A stretch of DNA of 64,000 nucleotides, from assembly GCA_950022655.1 (NCBI GenBank), contig OX465579.1:77449193-77513192 (forward strand), read 5' to 3'. The translations under genes and the position numbers were made by a program. Under the pieces are notes generated by a model. It was not told where the DNA came from, did no database searches, and worked only from the letters and a program-made list of their open reading frames with translations. Below, in pieces: positions 46,842-58,630 of this stretch; position 1 is the stretch's first letter, and each line of letters opens with the position of its first letter. Origin of the DNA: Alentia gelatinosa (lineage: Eukaryota > Annelida > Polychaeta > Phyllodocida > Polynoidae).

Positions 46842-49800
46842 CTGAAATATAATTTTAAAAGATTATTCATGTCAAGATTTGATCTATGTCACTATATTAA
46901 CAGAAATACCTGATTACATCTTATGGTGTTTGCACTAACTGGTAATCCTCAATTGGTAGAAACTTTTTTAATAGGAATCATTAAGTAGACTGCCTTAGAG
47001 ATGCTTTTACTTGACATTTTATTTTCCAGGAACGCCTTACCATCCCCTGCTGCTAGGTTTACCTTACTACCGTCTGCTGGTGGAGTACATTATCTCCCCC
47101 CATACTTAGAAATACCTTACAATCCACGAATTAATGTTTGTGTTGTGCTCAGAGGCTGAAAATAAAGTTGATTAAAAGACTCAACCCCAAATCATATTTC
47201 CTCTGAATCCTGGGGGCCGTTTCACTAGTAGAGATAAGTCTCGTTGCTTCAAACAGTGGCACCACAGCGGCAGTGTGCGTTTCATTAGTATGTGAAACCA
47301 AGCGTGAACGGCACTCGGGAAAGGAGCGGCACCAACAGTGGCAGTGACCGTTTCACTAGTAAATAAGGTCTCGCTGTACCTGCCACTGTGGCGCCGCTGT
47401 TGGTGATAGGGTCGACCCTCTTGTTGGGGTGTTCTGAGCTCTTGTTATTGTCTTCAGAAACACCTGAGACTATTGTAAAGCTGTTGTAAGTCAGATATAA
47501 GACTGTTGAAAGACTATTGGAAGTCTGATATAAAAACAGTCTTGCAACAGTATTACAACAGTCATACAACAGTCTTACAACAGTCTTGCAACAGTCTTGT
47601 ATCAGCCTTACAACAGTCTTGCAACAGTATTATAATAGTCTTGTAACAGTCTTGCAACAGTCTTGCAACAGTCACACAACAGTCACACAACAGTCATACA
47701 ACAGTCTTGCAATAGTCTTGTATCAGCCTAACAACAGTCTTATAACAGTCTTGCAGCAATCTTGCAACAGTCTTGCAACAGACTTGCAACAGTATCATAA
47801 CAGTCTTACAAGTCTTGTATCAGTCTTGAATCCGCCTTACAACAGTCTTGTATCAGCCTTGCCTTGCAAGTCTTTTATCAGTCTTACAGCAATCTTGCAA
47901 CAGTCTTGCAACAGTCTTGTAACAGTCTTGCAACAATCTTGCAACAGTCTTACAACAGGCTTGCAACATCCTTACAACAGTCTTACAAATTTTGTATCAG
48001 TCTTACAACAGTCTTGTATCAGTCTCAAAACAGTCTCATAACAGTCTTACACCAGTCTTACAACAGTCTTGTATCAGCCTTACAAGTCTTGTTTCAGCCT
48101 TACAACAGTCTTATATCAGTCCCATAACAGTCTTACAACAGTCTTATATACAACAGTCTTGTAAATAAATGAAAATTATGTATGTATATTGAGTGAGAGA
48201 GCGTGATTTGACGTCAGTGGCCACGGACAGAGGCCAGCATAGCGAGACCCTGTGCTCACTAAGTGCACTATGTCGTTAAATGTGAGCGGTAGAAGGCAAC
48301 AGCGAGAGTTGGTCCTACCTCAACAGCGAGACCACTGATGAAACGCGATTTTGGCCTTGACATTGTTGGTGCCGCTGTTGCTGCCACTGTTGCGGCCCTA
48401 CCTCTCCTTTCACCCCACTACTAGTGAAACAGCTCCCTGGATCCCTGGATACCTTACCACCATTTATGTACCTGATGTTTATATATATGCCTTCCATTGT
48501 CTCTCTCGAGGTGACGCTCCATCGACTCAAGAAGAGTTACCGTAGTTCTCCGCTGAGTGCGCTGCTCAAAGGGTGTTCCATGGTCAATAACGTATTCCCT
48601 TGTTCCACCAGTGTATATAGTTAAGGTCTGGAATTATTCAGATTAATCACGTTGTGAAGATTGCTTAGTGAAGATTCCAAAAGGCTAACAATACTGATTA
48701 CAATGATTACATAATACATGGTGTTATATTGGCCACACATTACTATTACGTCATTTTTTTGATATTCTGTAATTTGAGATTACCTGCTACATATTAATCA
48801 TATCAGCATTTAAAGTTACTGAGACCATTTGGCTATACTTACCCGCCGATTGGTGGTTGGATGGCTGTAGATGAGTGGTTTGATAACATCTTTTGCTCCT
48901 GGACGAGACACAAAGAAGAGTCTCTCCCAGATTTCACACACATAAGGGGGGAGATCTTCTACTGCACTGTAGAGTGAAGTGAACCCTGCACAGAGAAAGC
49001 TCACAGGGATGAATGTTAGAACGAATAGAATTAAATGTGTAACATCATTTTGCAACAGAATGGCAATGAACAATTATCTATTCTAATTTCCAGGCCCAAG
49101 TCATGTTTCAGTAGACTCGGTTTCTCCAGATACATCCAGAGGATGTCAAGAGAATGCCCATACAGACATTAGATAAGTCAGCACAGTACTAACGCTATTT
49201 CAGAGTGCAGCCTGGATATGAGCAGCATTGCAGCTGAGGTTTTGCCGTGATACAGCTGCGTGGAATTCTAGTGCTGAGGTTAGCAGTTACTGGGAAACTT
49301 CCATCATCATGAATGAAAAACTTGGAATTTTAGATTAATAATTTATCTGGAAACCTTGAGTCCCTGCATATAATTAACAAAAATCCAGCTACATGTCCTA
49401 ATGCAATATATGCATTTTACACATATGTAAACTGTAATTGTATCGATCATGATTTAAAAGTGAATCACACTCACATGTGTCTCCCGATCTGTTGGCCGAC
49501 ACTTTGATCATGTGGAAGAGGGAGTAACCAGCTACTTTTTTAGCCAGGCCGCCATCAATATGCCAGCTCAGCTTGTAACTTGCACCAACACCCACAGCCT
49601 GCTCATTGGAGACACGGTATATTTGTGGGTGTTCTTGTGCAGGGTGCTGTTTGAATGTGACAATTAGTGGCCCAAACCATTCCGCAATCTCTGTGTGCCG
49701 CTTAGTAGGAATCACTCCCTGGTTCTTGAAGATGAGCAACCTGTAGAATATTGTATTCAAGTAAACATAAATGAGAACATACATCGTACTCTGGGTCTAG

Positions 49801-50741
49801 AACACTTATTATTTGAAACTTGAATTGGCTGTACATGCATCTATGCATCTGTATCTGCAGCCTTGTTTTGGAATGCACTTAAACATCTCTCCACACGCTG
49901 GTTAGCCTAATGTCTAAATCCTTTATATATATAATTATTCCATGTCTTTATGTTCATCTTGCACACAGTTGAAGTGATTCATATAGGTTTGTTCTTGGTC
50001 ATAACTATTCTAAGACCGACCATAGTGTTCTATGATGGCCAATTCTCAAAGTGGCCGCCACTCCATTCTTGGGGTTTATCTGCAATGTCCACGCATCTAA
50101 AATGTCCCCAAGGGGCTCCCCTAACCATATCAAGAAACCTTTTACATTGAATGCACAATACTACTAAAAGCTCAGCCATATCTGCCCCACTAGAGGGGCT
50201 CTTCGTGTGTATATATATATATGGATTGTCCTATATTTCATAGTGAAACCACAGCATGGTTAATAACCCTACCTTAACTTGTTACCCAGTGCTGATCTCT
50301 TGCCCATACCAGCATTAGTAATATGAATATAATTATGATATAAGTAGTTTCTCTTGACAGGCAATATGTATCATTAATCCGACATGGTAAGGTTCTTACA
50401 GGTATGCAAAATCACAAATATGACTCTAAATATAACTCTATTTTTGATGAACATGTGTGAACATCCCCAATTGGCGGATGGTGTTTCCCCCTATTAATCA
50501 ATTGAAGCTTATGTCAGGAATCTGTTATACTTACTGGTGTTTTGTGACATCTCTCTTGATTCTCTCAATGAGGTGTGGTGGGACGTATCCATTAAGCTTG
50601 ATGCCCTTCACTACCGCACCCAGTTTAACAGGGGTGAGCATGTAACCAGTCTGTACATTATCAGACAATGTCTCCGTGTGACTTGACCAATCATTCGCTT
50701 GCCGGATCAAGATGACAGCCAATACTACTGGCGACAACTGT
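46572..50741 (-). CDS. TauD/TfdA-family 2-oxoglutarate dioxygenase, paralog B (first exon not found)
   Basis: Five exons (50535-50741, 49475-49740, 48843-48985, 48472-48627, 46572-46841) give 346 visible residues. Lengths are 207, 266, 143, 156 and 270 bp; the first, second and fourth equal those of paralog A and phases are the same, so the two genes are a tandem duplication. The HxD of SWHIDGGLAKK, the DTWF junction, WDPGDFMIVDNQAVAHKAP and GLRLLHR are all kept, and no stop or frameshift interrupts the frame. Both copies therefore look functional. The C-terminus ends EECCEDEEEL, a short acidic tail unlike the long glutamate run in A. An upstream exon is required because the first visible exon starts inside a codon. 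Confidence 0.88.
46842..47464. other. Dioxygenase B intron, left part
   Basis: A short duplication involving CCGTTTCACTAGTA lies at about 47218-47365. Otherwise nothing is recognised. Confidence 0.5.
47465..48165. repeat. 11-bp minisatellite
   Basis: About 60 imperfect copies of CAACAGTCTTG and variants (TATCAGTCTTG, CAACAGTCTTA) fill 700 bp of an intron of dioxygenase B. Because 11 is not divisible by 3 and the unit lacks stops, all plus frames stay open and read an 11-residue repeat. These frames are not genes. Confidence 0.95.
48472..48627 (-). CDS. Dioxygenase B exon 4 of those visible
   Basis: It encodes TLTIYTGGTREYVIDHGTPF through RHLERDNGRHIYKHQ. The acceptor is ttccag and the donor gtacat. 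Confidence 0.88.
48843..48985 (-). CDS. Dioxygenase B exon 3 of those visible
   Basis: It encodes FTSLYSAVEDLPPYVCEIWE and IKPLIYSHPTTNRR, between a tgcag acceptor and a gtaagt donor. Confidence 0.9.
48986..50534. other. Dioxygenase B introns around the HxD exon
   Basis: Apart from exon 49475-49740 this stretch holds no recognised feature. Confidence 0.5.
49475..49740 (-). CDS. Dioxygenase B exon with iron-binding HxD
   Basis: It reads LLIFKNQGVIPTKRHTEIAE, WFGPL and SWHIDGGLAKK, and ends SGDT with a gtgagt donor. Confidence 0.9.
50535..50741 (-). CDS. Dioxygenase B, first visible exon
   Basis: This exon follows a ttattcag acceptor and encodes QLSPVVLAVILIRQANDW, then YMLTPVKLGAVVKGIKLNG. 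The donor is CACCA|gtaagt, as in paralog A. Confidence 0.85.
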
Positions 50742-50920
50742 CTGAATAAAGAATAAGGTGATGGTATATATGTACATATATATAGACCTATATACATATA
50801 CAGTAGCCCCTATCATGACCATCTTATGGACTGGGTCAAAATGGTTGAATTGGTAAGGTATAGTCTCATTACCCAGAGTACATATTAAGACACTTGGTAA
50901 AAGTCTAATGAATAGATATT

Positions 50921-51245
50921 TATCTCGCCCCTGGTACTTTTTTTTTCCATAAAATGAATATTGTGAACTTGTATTCAACACCTATGGAGTATTGTAAAAA
51001 CAGAAACTCAAAGGGCAATATTGTCACAAACGTTAGCTGTTAGGGGTGAGATCAAATCTGAACTGCAGTTGATCTGCAGCCACTGGAAATATGCTAATAT
51101 TGTTGTTTGTTCTTTTTAAAGCAAAACAACGTTTAATCCCAAGTGATTCTGCTTCGTGAGATTAATCTGCAACCCAAATTCACGGCATATTTTCAGTAGC
51201 TGCTGATCTGCATGCGTTTTCTTCTTTATAAACATGATATGGCAG
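50921..51245 (+). repeat. MITE family A, subfamily I, copy 3
   Basis: It starts TATCTCGCCCCTGGTAC. The inner complement TAGGGGTGAGATCA lies at 51041, and the extension ends near TGCATGCGTTTTCTTCTTT. It lies just upstream of the first visible exon of dioxygenase B. Confidence 0.75.
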
Positions 51246-52879
51246 GTAAAAACACACACATGTCACCTTAGTTCAGGAATTGTAGAGGGATCTGCATTGG
51301 AAATAATTACATAGTGAGAACGTAACATAGGGGACTTAATTGAAACTGAGCATTATTGTCCCCAGAAGAGAGGTATACATTGTTCACTACGGCTGGCTTA
51401 TGCAGTAGGCCTACATCTCTCAATTCTCAGCCAAGATTTCGAAATGAAAACATATGTCAACCTTCCCCTTCAAACGCTGGCAAGAATCTTTAAATCGGTT
51501 AAATTAGATTCCAATGCAAAAGATTCCTATACATAGTCAACTAAAAATTTGAGTCTTTTTGCGATTTCAGTGAGCAGTCAATCCTTGGTTAGAGTGTCTC
51601 CATTAAATCATTCAATGTGATCACAAAACAAGATTAAGTCCCAATTAAGATAACCGGAGGTAGTTCTCACAAGCATATATTTACGTGTTATGTATAAGTC
51701 AACTGGGGTGAGTTTTGTAATAGTTAGTAAACACGCGTAGTATAGACCGTAATCCCAGAAAACTCAATTGGTTTTGATATTATTGTTATTATTATTATAT
51801 CTCTGAATGTTGATAATCATTAAGTGATAAATTTACCTAATTACGATGTCGAATTGAACTCCTAGGCCTCTTAGTCTACGCGCCATAGACCTTCGTATGT
51901 AGACATCCTGTATTGCTGTGTTCACAATGTCCATGTTGTAATGCGCCTAATTACATAAAACTCCAAGCGCAGATCTTCAAAACTCTCAAAATTGTTCTCT
52001 TTCACTCTCCAAGCAGAGGTTCCATTTTGTATCAGGTTATAATTGATGCAGGTAATTCTTTAAAACGCACAGGGCAAGGTTTTACTGTACCATCATTGTG
52101 GTACCTATAAGGCCTGGCGTCCACCTACTACGATAGAAATTTAGACCTACCGATATTGCACCGATACAAAAAGCAAATATCGGAGACATATCGGGCCTTA
52201 TACATCAGTGTAATCATAGGTATTACCGGAATTGATATGATAACACAATCTTTCTTTATCGTTTTCAATAAATCCTACCACATCTTTCTTGTATTTGCCT
52301 GGGCTTGGGCACGAACACCGACTTCTACTAATGTGGGATTATAGGACTATGGTGTATAATAAGGCAATTAAATCTAATTTTGAAAAGTACTGCAGGAAAG
52401 GGAAGTAGGGCGTTAAAACCCCACCCCCTGATCCCCACTGACATACTTCTACGCCCTATATAACCTGGCCTACGCTGTAGTCATATCGCTACTATCAGCA
52501 AGTGGTCGGGTTATGTTGGTTAAGAACATACAAGGATTTTAATATACCGGTATAGACGTATTCGCTACAGTATTGCTCTATACGGAGTATTAAGGATTTC
52601 TTTTGAATTTCTAAATTATTTTTCAGCTGGTGATTCCCTGGAGCTGTTTGAGTCTTGTCTTGAGATGTGAGATCACACTAATTATCCTATAGTACTGCAA
52701 TTATATTATCATCTGAGTATCATATTGTTTAGGTAAAAAATTTTCGTGTCTCGTGTGCATAACTTGATCTGGTGGGATCTGTGAACGCCTTCGGTCGGAA
52801 AAAAAATCACATTGTACTGTAATTATGACATTAGTTCAACATCCTATCGTACTGCAGTGTATAATTGAATATTCTATAC
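51246..52879. other. Region upstream of dioxygenase B
   Basis: The missing first exon and promoter of dioxygenase B should be here, but no exon can be identified with confidence. Confidence 0.4.
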
Positions 52880-53186
52880 TATCTCACCCTAAGTATTTTT
52901 CCCATAGACGCAATATTAGGAACTCGTATTCAATGCCCATGTAGTATTTAGAAGAAAAAAACACTCGATGGGGGGGATTGTGTTACTAATGATAGCCATT
53001 TAGTCAATGAGAGGGGTTAGATAAATTCAGAAACTATTCAGGTTTATGGTAACAGCTCGAGTCCATCTCGTTTGCATCGGTGCGCAATTCACGCGTCCTC
53101 GCTTTGTGAATTGCTACAATATTCAAACTCAATGGGATTTGAACTCCGACTTTACTCTGCTATATAGGTTTCCTCTATAGTATATC
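52880..53186 (+). repeat. MITE family A, subfamily II, copy 1
   Basis: TATCTCACCCTAAGTATTTT starts a 144-bp part ending GAGGGGTTAGATA. It is followed by a fold-back half with AATTCACGCGTCCTCGCTTTGTGAATT at its centre, ending CCTCTATAGTATAT. The copy at 60649 has the same layout. Confidence 0.8.
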
Positions 53187-53277
53187 TCTACGCCAGTACA
53201 TACCTATGCAATGTGGTACTGCAATATTTGTTATTAGTTAAACATCAGGTTATTGTTCTTCAATACAGATATCACAT

Positions 53278-53286
<9 letters not shown>

Positions 53287-53363
<77 letters not shown>
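53287..53363. repeat. (TA)n microsatellite
   Basis: About 38 TA units. Confidence 0.98.
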
Positions 53364-53367
<4 letters not shown>

Positions 53368-53626
53368 CCTACCCCGAATATAAAATCCCATAGGCTTAAC
53401 ATTGACTTTCCGTATGCGTTCGTATGTCGCATACGGATAGAAAATCGCTCCTAGGAGCGTACAAAAAAATGGAGAGATCAGCAGCTGTAAGTAGTTCCAA
53501 GCGCCTTCAGAGCAGCAAGGAGAGCTATATGGAGGACTTCAGGAAGTTTTTATCATGTTTTTTGTTATTATTTTCACATGAAAAAATCGTTCACAGGGGG
53601 TAGGATAAGATCGAAACCTTATTCGT

Positions 53627-53722
53627 TTTAATCTGGGCTCCCGTATGACTCCTGGAGTTTTCGCTCCGGATATCACTACGCCAAACTCCAGTCGTCGCAT
53701 ACGGGAGCCCAGATTAAAACTC
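53627..53722. repeat. Hairpin with near-perfect ~40-bp arms
   Basis: AATCTGGGCTCCCGTATG on the left and its exact complement CATACGGGAGCCCAGATT on the right enclose a partly complementary CTGGAGTTTTCG / CCAAACTCCAG interior. Confidence 0.9.
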
Positions 53723-55080
53723 ATCCGGTTTTACGATAATATATATATATATATATATATATAAATCCTTCTGGCACTTAGTTATGATTATATATATGTG
53801 TAATAATTAAACTCCGATTTAAACTCTCAACACCATTTCCCTGCATTTAGGGCAGCCTAGTGGTCTTCTCCTGCCATCAAAAGAAGTTCCACAAACTTCA
53901 CAAGTCACCATAATGGCGCTGAGAAGGAGTATAGCGAGTAGAAGCGCACACGTCTGCATTGAAAAAATTCCAGGTAAATACACATGTGTGAGTGTGTATT
54001 TACCATATATATATATATCATTATTTGAATATCCTATGGTTAGGCTATATATACATATATATATATATATATATAGCCTATACTACTGCAATGTATGCCA
54101 TTAGCTATATATCTTATGGTACTGCAATATATATCATTATTTCAATGTCATATGCTTCTGCACGATATGATCAAATGTCTTATATTACTGTAGTGTATAC
54201 CAACAGTTATATAACCCATTGTACTGCGATGTATACCACCTGTTAAATATCCTGTGGTGCTGCAATGTAGTTCAATGTTTACTAAAGGCACAAGTTCTTT
54301 GGGGGAAATCTGCCAGTGGGTCATCCCAGCTTTGTATACATCTTGTCGAAAGTTTTACATTAGCAAACCACATTGAAAAAAACTAACATGGTTGGCTTAT
54401 TAATGTAACTTTAAAGTATATCTACGTAGGTGATATGGCTTACCTATAGAAGTTTTGTGAAGACATGCTGATCTCTTTTCTTGTACTAGTAGGAGATCCA
54501 CATCTTGTTTGACGTTGACATGCTTTGACTTCCCTCCAAGGCCAGCTTTCTCCCACCAGCACTCCTACATGGTGTCGTGCACCCGCGTCACACTCTGTTA
54601 GTCTCAGACTCTCTATCGAGAAATGTGCAGGGCCTTTCCAACATCAGCCACATGTCGTCTCACCCAATGACCTTTAACAAATTTTATCATCTCGTTTATT
54701 CAGGGTATATTACATTATAGTCCTATTCTTCCGCGCGGTCCCTTTTTTTATAGTTACAAATAGGGTATCACAAATAGCAGGTTCGGTATATTACAGTTGG
54801 AATTTCATACACCGTTACATGAAGTTGAAAACATCAAAACCTGATACCCATAACTCATTTTCGTTTTACATTGCGTTATTGAAAGGTCGCAAAGTATATC
54901 CCTTCATAGAGAAGCTGGAATCCCAATAATAGTTGGACGCTTTGCCGGCAGAAGCAGCCCCAAACCATTGACTGCAATTCATGTGCATCTCCACTGGAAA
55001 GGGGAGAAGAACTCCCGTCTATTCATTTCTATCAGACGGCCTCCCACCGGGGAAGTGTTTGCTGAATGGCTGGGCAAAAG
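53723..55080. other. Intergenic, no gene
   Basis: Short TA tracts lie near 53740 and 54050. About four loose repeats of a motif with ATTACTGCAATGTATACCA lie at 54080-54270. Confidence 0.5.
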
Positions 55081-55102
55081 AAATTTGATATGATCCAATC
55101 AG

Positions 55103-55400
55103 TTCTCACGCACCAGTCCTCACTCACCAGCCCACACTCAACAGTCCTCAATCACCAATTCTCACTCAGCTGTCTGCACTCAACAGTCCTCACTCAATGG
55201 AACTCACTCAACAGTTCTCACTCACAAGTCCACACACACCAGTCGTCATTCACCAGTACTCATTCATCAGTCCTCAATCACAAGCCCGCACTCACCAGTC
55301 CACATTCAGAAGTTCCCACTCACAAGTGCTCACTCACCAGTGCTTACTCACCAGTCCACATTCAAAAGTTCCCACTCACCAGTCTGCACTCACCAGTCCT
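55103..55400. repeat. 14-bp minisatellite
   Basis: About 21 units of CAGTCCTCACTCAC and variants, in a regular 14-bp register. Confidence 0.95.
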
Positions 55401-55419
55401 AATCCTCTAATTTCCACCA

Positions 55420-55800
55420 GCTGTTCCACCAAATCCAGCCGCCGACGACCAGCACACTGCCTGGCAGGTGCCCAGCGAGCTGTCATCTGGTGGACGTTGG
55501 CTGCACTAACGTGATAGCTGAGTTCCCCGTTGATCCAATAGGCGGCACGCCGAGTGCTTCTCCATACACTACGCTGCTCTGGATCCGCAATAGCTGCAAA
55601 TTGAGCAGAGTAGTGTGCCGCCATGTTTGGATTTGTATGGGAGCGCTGATAGCTCATCAAATTTGCACTGAAATTCTGTGGTTGACTGGATATTGAAGGC
55701 AACTAAAGATAAGCCTTGATGTTATGAATGTGTATAGCTGACCCAGGTGCTAAAACTCTGCCCAGAGTATCCAAACCGTCGGAATTTTCGGTCTCAGTGG
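55420..55800 (+). repeat. Non-autonomous repeat family C copy
   Basis: AGCTGTTCCACCAAATCC, GGTGGACGTTGGCTGCACTA, GGATTTGTATGGGAGCGCTG, ATTGAAGGCAACTAAAGATA and GATGTTATGAATGTGTATAG occur in the standard order. Confidence 0.75.
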
Positions 55801-56070
55801 CTATTCCACCAACTTAGCGCAAGCACAGGCCAGGCACCCTGTAGTCGTCTATTGGTCTTCGGCGGCAATAGCCATCCCAAATCTCGTGCTGTCGGCTACA
55901 ATCGGCTATGATCTGCTCAGTGGAGTTCCCCGTTCATCCAATAGGTGGCGTGCCAAGTGTTTTCCCACAAACTACACCACTCTGGCAGCGCAAAACCTGG
56001 TTCACGAGCAGAGCAGTGTGCCACCCCTTTGGGATTTGTATGTGAATGCTGATAGCTCATCATCATCCTA
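55801..56070 (+). repeat. Non-autonomous repeat family C, adjacent partial copy
   Basis: It begins GCTATTCCACCAA and continues GTTCCCCGTTCATCCAATAG, then GGGATTTGTATGTGAATGCT. The right part is missing. Confidence 0.65.
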
Positions 56071-56576
56071 TCATGGCCAAGTAATGTTGGTTTCTATGAG
56101 AAAAATGTAACCATCTAAGTTTCCCCTATTTATTAGTGAACAAATTGACAGAATTAGAACAGTCACCATATTGGTTAGTCTCTTCCTCTCTGAGGTTTAC
56201 ATTCAGCTGGCATGCTCTGAATAACATACATTACCCCTATTATTGCTAAGCTCTAGTTCCTAGTGCACATGAGGGCAGGGCACTCTACCAAAGACACCCT
56301 GAGTTGTTCAGTTTCATGAGTGGCCTCCTGACATGTGCGACAGACTGCAACAGACACACAACTGGAACGATTTGGTCATCACCACTTTCAAATAAGCGTG
56401 GCATGGCAGTCGCCGTGATAACGGGTTCCGCTGGTTTCTATATACCTGGTATGTACCAGCCGAGGACCAGCGAAATTTCGCACTCCAGAGCGAGGCGAGC
56501 GCTGCGAAAGTGAAGCCACTAACATGAGCACAGAGTTAACACTAATGTAATTTGTTGTTGTGTTATGAATAGCAGG

Positions 56577-57403
56577 CCGATTTTTATAAATAAAATATTG
56601 TTAAAAAGCTTGAGCTTGGGCCTATTTGTTAGTATGATATCATATACTGTGTTATGGCTAAGATTTCCAGTTATATGGATTGGACATCTGGATTATTTTG
56701 GTAAAAAAAATACATGTTACCTTCCTGTTTTCACTGTGATTTAATGAAAAATCTATCGCGATGACCTATAGAAATAAACATCCTATCTTTTTAGGCATTT
56801 TCAGACGATTAGAATGATACTAATATTACCAGGTTGTGATAGATATTTCCTGAGATAATGGACTATTAAGACAGACGACAATCAGAGCACTAAAAACATG
56901 ATTTTCTGATATTTTATAGTGTTTTAAGTCTGAAATAGTAAACCTGTTACAGAAGAAAAATTTAAAAAATGAAATATACAGGGACATAAATATTTACTTG
57001 CAAAATGTTGCAATCTTTGACAACTTTGTATCAAAGCCAGTATCAGAAATGCAATAGTATTGGAAAAATTTTAGTGCTCTTATTGACTCCTTGTCCTCTG
57101 TCATATAATGCTCTATTACCTCAGGAAATATCCATCACATCCTGGTAATATAGGTATCATTTTAATCGTCTTGAGATGCCTAAAAAGATAGGATGTTTAA
57201 TTCTATAGGACATCACGATAGGTTTTTCATTAAATCGCTGTGAAACCAGGAAAGTAACATGTTTTGATGTTTTTCATTCAAACAATACCGATTTTCATTC
57301 TATGACAGAAAATTTTATCCATGACACAGGTATATCATATATATATCCCAGCAGATAGGCCCAAGTCTCAGCTTTCTAACAATATATTGTTTATACAAAT
57401 CGG
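56577..57403. repeat. 827-bp imperfect inverted repeat
   Basis: Left arm 56577-56905 and right arm about 57070-57403 are complementary over about 330 bp. Matching pairs include CCGATTTTTATAAAT / the complement of TTATACAAATCGG, CTTGGGCCTAT / ATAGGCCCAAG, and CATCCTATCTTTTTAGGCAT / TGCCTAAAAAGATAGGATG. About 160 bp forms the loop. No coding capacity is visible. Confidence 0.9.
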
Positions 57404-57720
57404 TCGATTAGTGTAGATGTGAGAGCGATTTCCATCTTTCAAGTTAGAGAAACACTAGTATTTCTATCATTGCTTAAGGACTGAGTGGAGAGGGCTCGCC
57501 TCGTTTTCGATTGATGTACATAGGCGGCCATTACAAGATGGCGCCAGTATGAAGAGGGGCTGTTGGTACAACAGCCGATGAGAGTGTAGAGCTCAGATGC
57601 CAAGCTTGTCACGTCAACCCCCTGCAATGTGGATTAAAGAAGAACCCTCTTGCAGTAGCGTCAGAATAGCAAAAGGGGGGGGGGGGGCAGTCACCCCCCG
57701 CCCCTCCACCTTTTTGCTCG
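57404..57720. other. No gene
   Basis: A G run lies at about 57676-57688. Nothing else is recognised. Confidence 0.5.
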
Positions 57721-57729
57721 ACCCAAAGA

Positions 57730-58110
57730 AGTCAGCAGCTTTAGTCTTGACTTTTTAGCATGTAAAAATGCATATTCAGCATGTATAAAACTGTCAAAGT
57801 CTGCATGTAGCAATGATGAAGCCTTGACTTTTCACCATGGAAATATGTCAAAGTCTGACATTCGAACATCTATCAATGGCTAAGCCTTGACTTTTCACCA
57901 TGAGAATATCAATGTCTGACTTTTTAGAGTGTAACAAAAGTCTTGACTTTTAACTGTAGAATAATGTCAAAGCCTGACATTTTAGCGTGTAACAACGGCT
58001 ATGCCTCTACTTTTCACTATGGAGTATGTCAAAGTCTCATTTTTTAGTGTTCAGCCTTGACTTCTCACCATGGAAAAATACGAAAGTCTGATTCTTTAAC
58101 ATGTAGCAAT
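57730..58110 (+). repeat. Degenerate tandem repeat, CTTGACTTTT / GTCAAAGTCTGA units
   Basis: Alternating GCCTTGACTTTTCACCATGG and ATGTCAAAGTCTGACATTTT motifs recur about six times. The reverse complement recurs at 59410-59575. Confidence 0.85.
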
Positions 58111-58524
58111 GATGGAATCTGACTCTGTATGGCCGCAGTGTAGCACCATTCAGTATGACCAGTGGAACATGCCCTTAACAATGGCTTTTCAGCTTCACTT
58201 GGTCGACAGTAGGGCCACAGGAGTCGCTTTTGTTGGGTCCCTGCATGGGCCTATGGATTTGTACTCTATAAGCATGTTTGGCAGGCACCTGATGGTAACA
58301 GATTCACAGGAAGTCCAGTTGAACAGGCCAATGTCAAAGTCTGACTTTTCACAATATAAGCAAAAGGTCCGCTCAGTGTTTCAGTTTGCCCCCCCCCCCC
58401 TCAACCTTGAAAACGTTCTGACGCCCCTGCCTTTTCAATAAATAAGTTAAGTTCTTGACTCATAGTAGTACTTAGTACATCTGTGTTCGAGTTCCTACTC
58501 CCTTACTCTAGGGTCTACCCTTGT

Positions 58525-58526
<2 letters not shown>

Positions 58527-58610
<84 letters not shown>

Positions 58611-58630
58611 TGGGGGGGGGGGGGGGGGGG
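58527..58630. repeat. (GT)n microsatellite followed by a G run
   Basis: About 41 GT units to 58609, then a G run of about 18. Confidence 0.98.

Noticed and set aside
47465..48165. Possible CRISPR-like array
   Set aside because: The units are contiguous 11-mers with no spacers, and the setting is a eukaryotic intron.
55103..55400. Possible repeat protein or CRISPR-like array
   Set aside because: It is a plain 14-bp minisatellite without spacers; the frames have no family match.
55376..55702. Similar minus-strand peptides at 55.4, 44.0 and 25.1 kb suggesting a conserved gene
   Set aside because: The similarity is at DNA level over a non-coding repeat (family C), with stops at different places in each copy.
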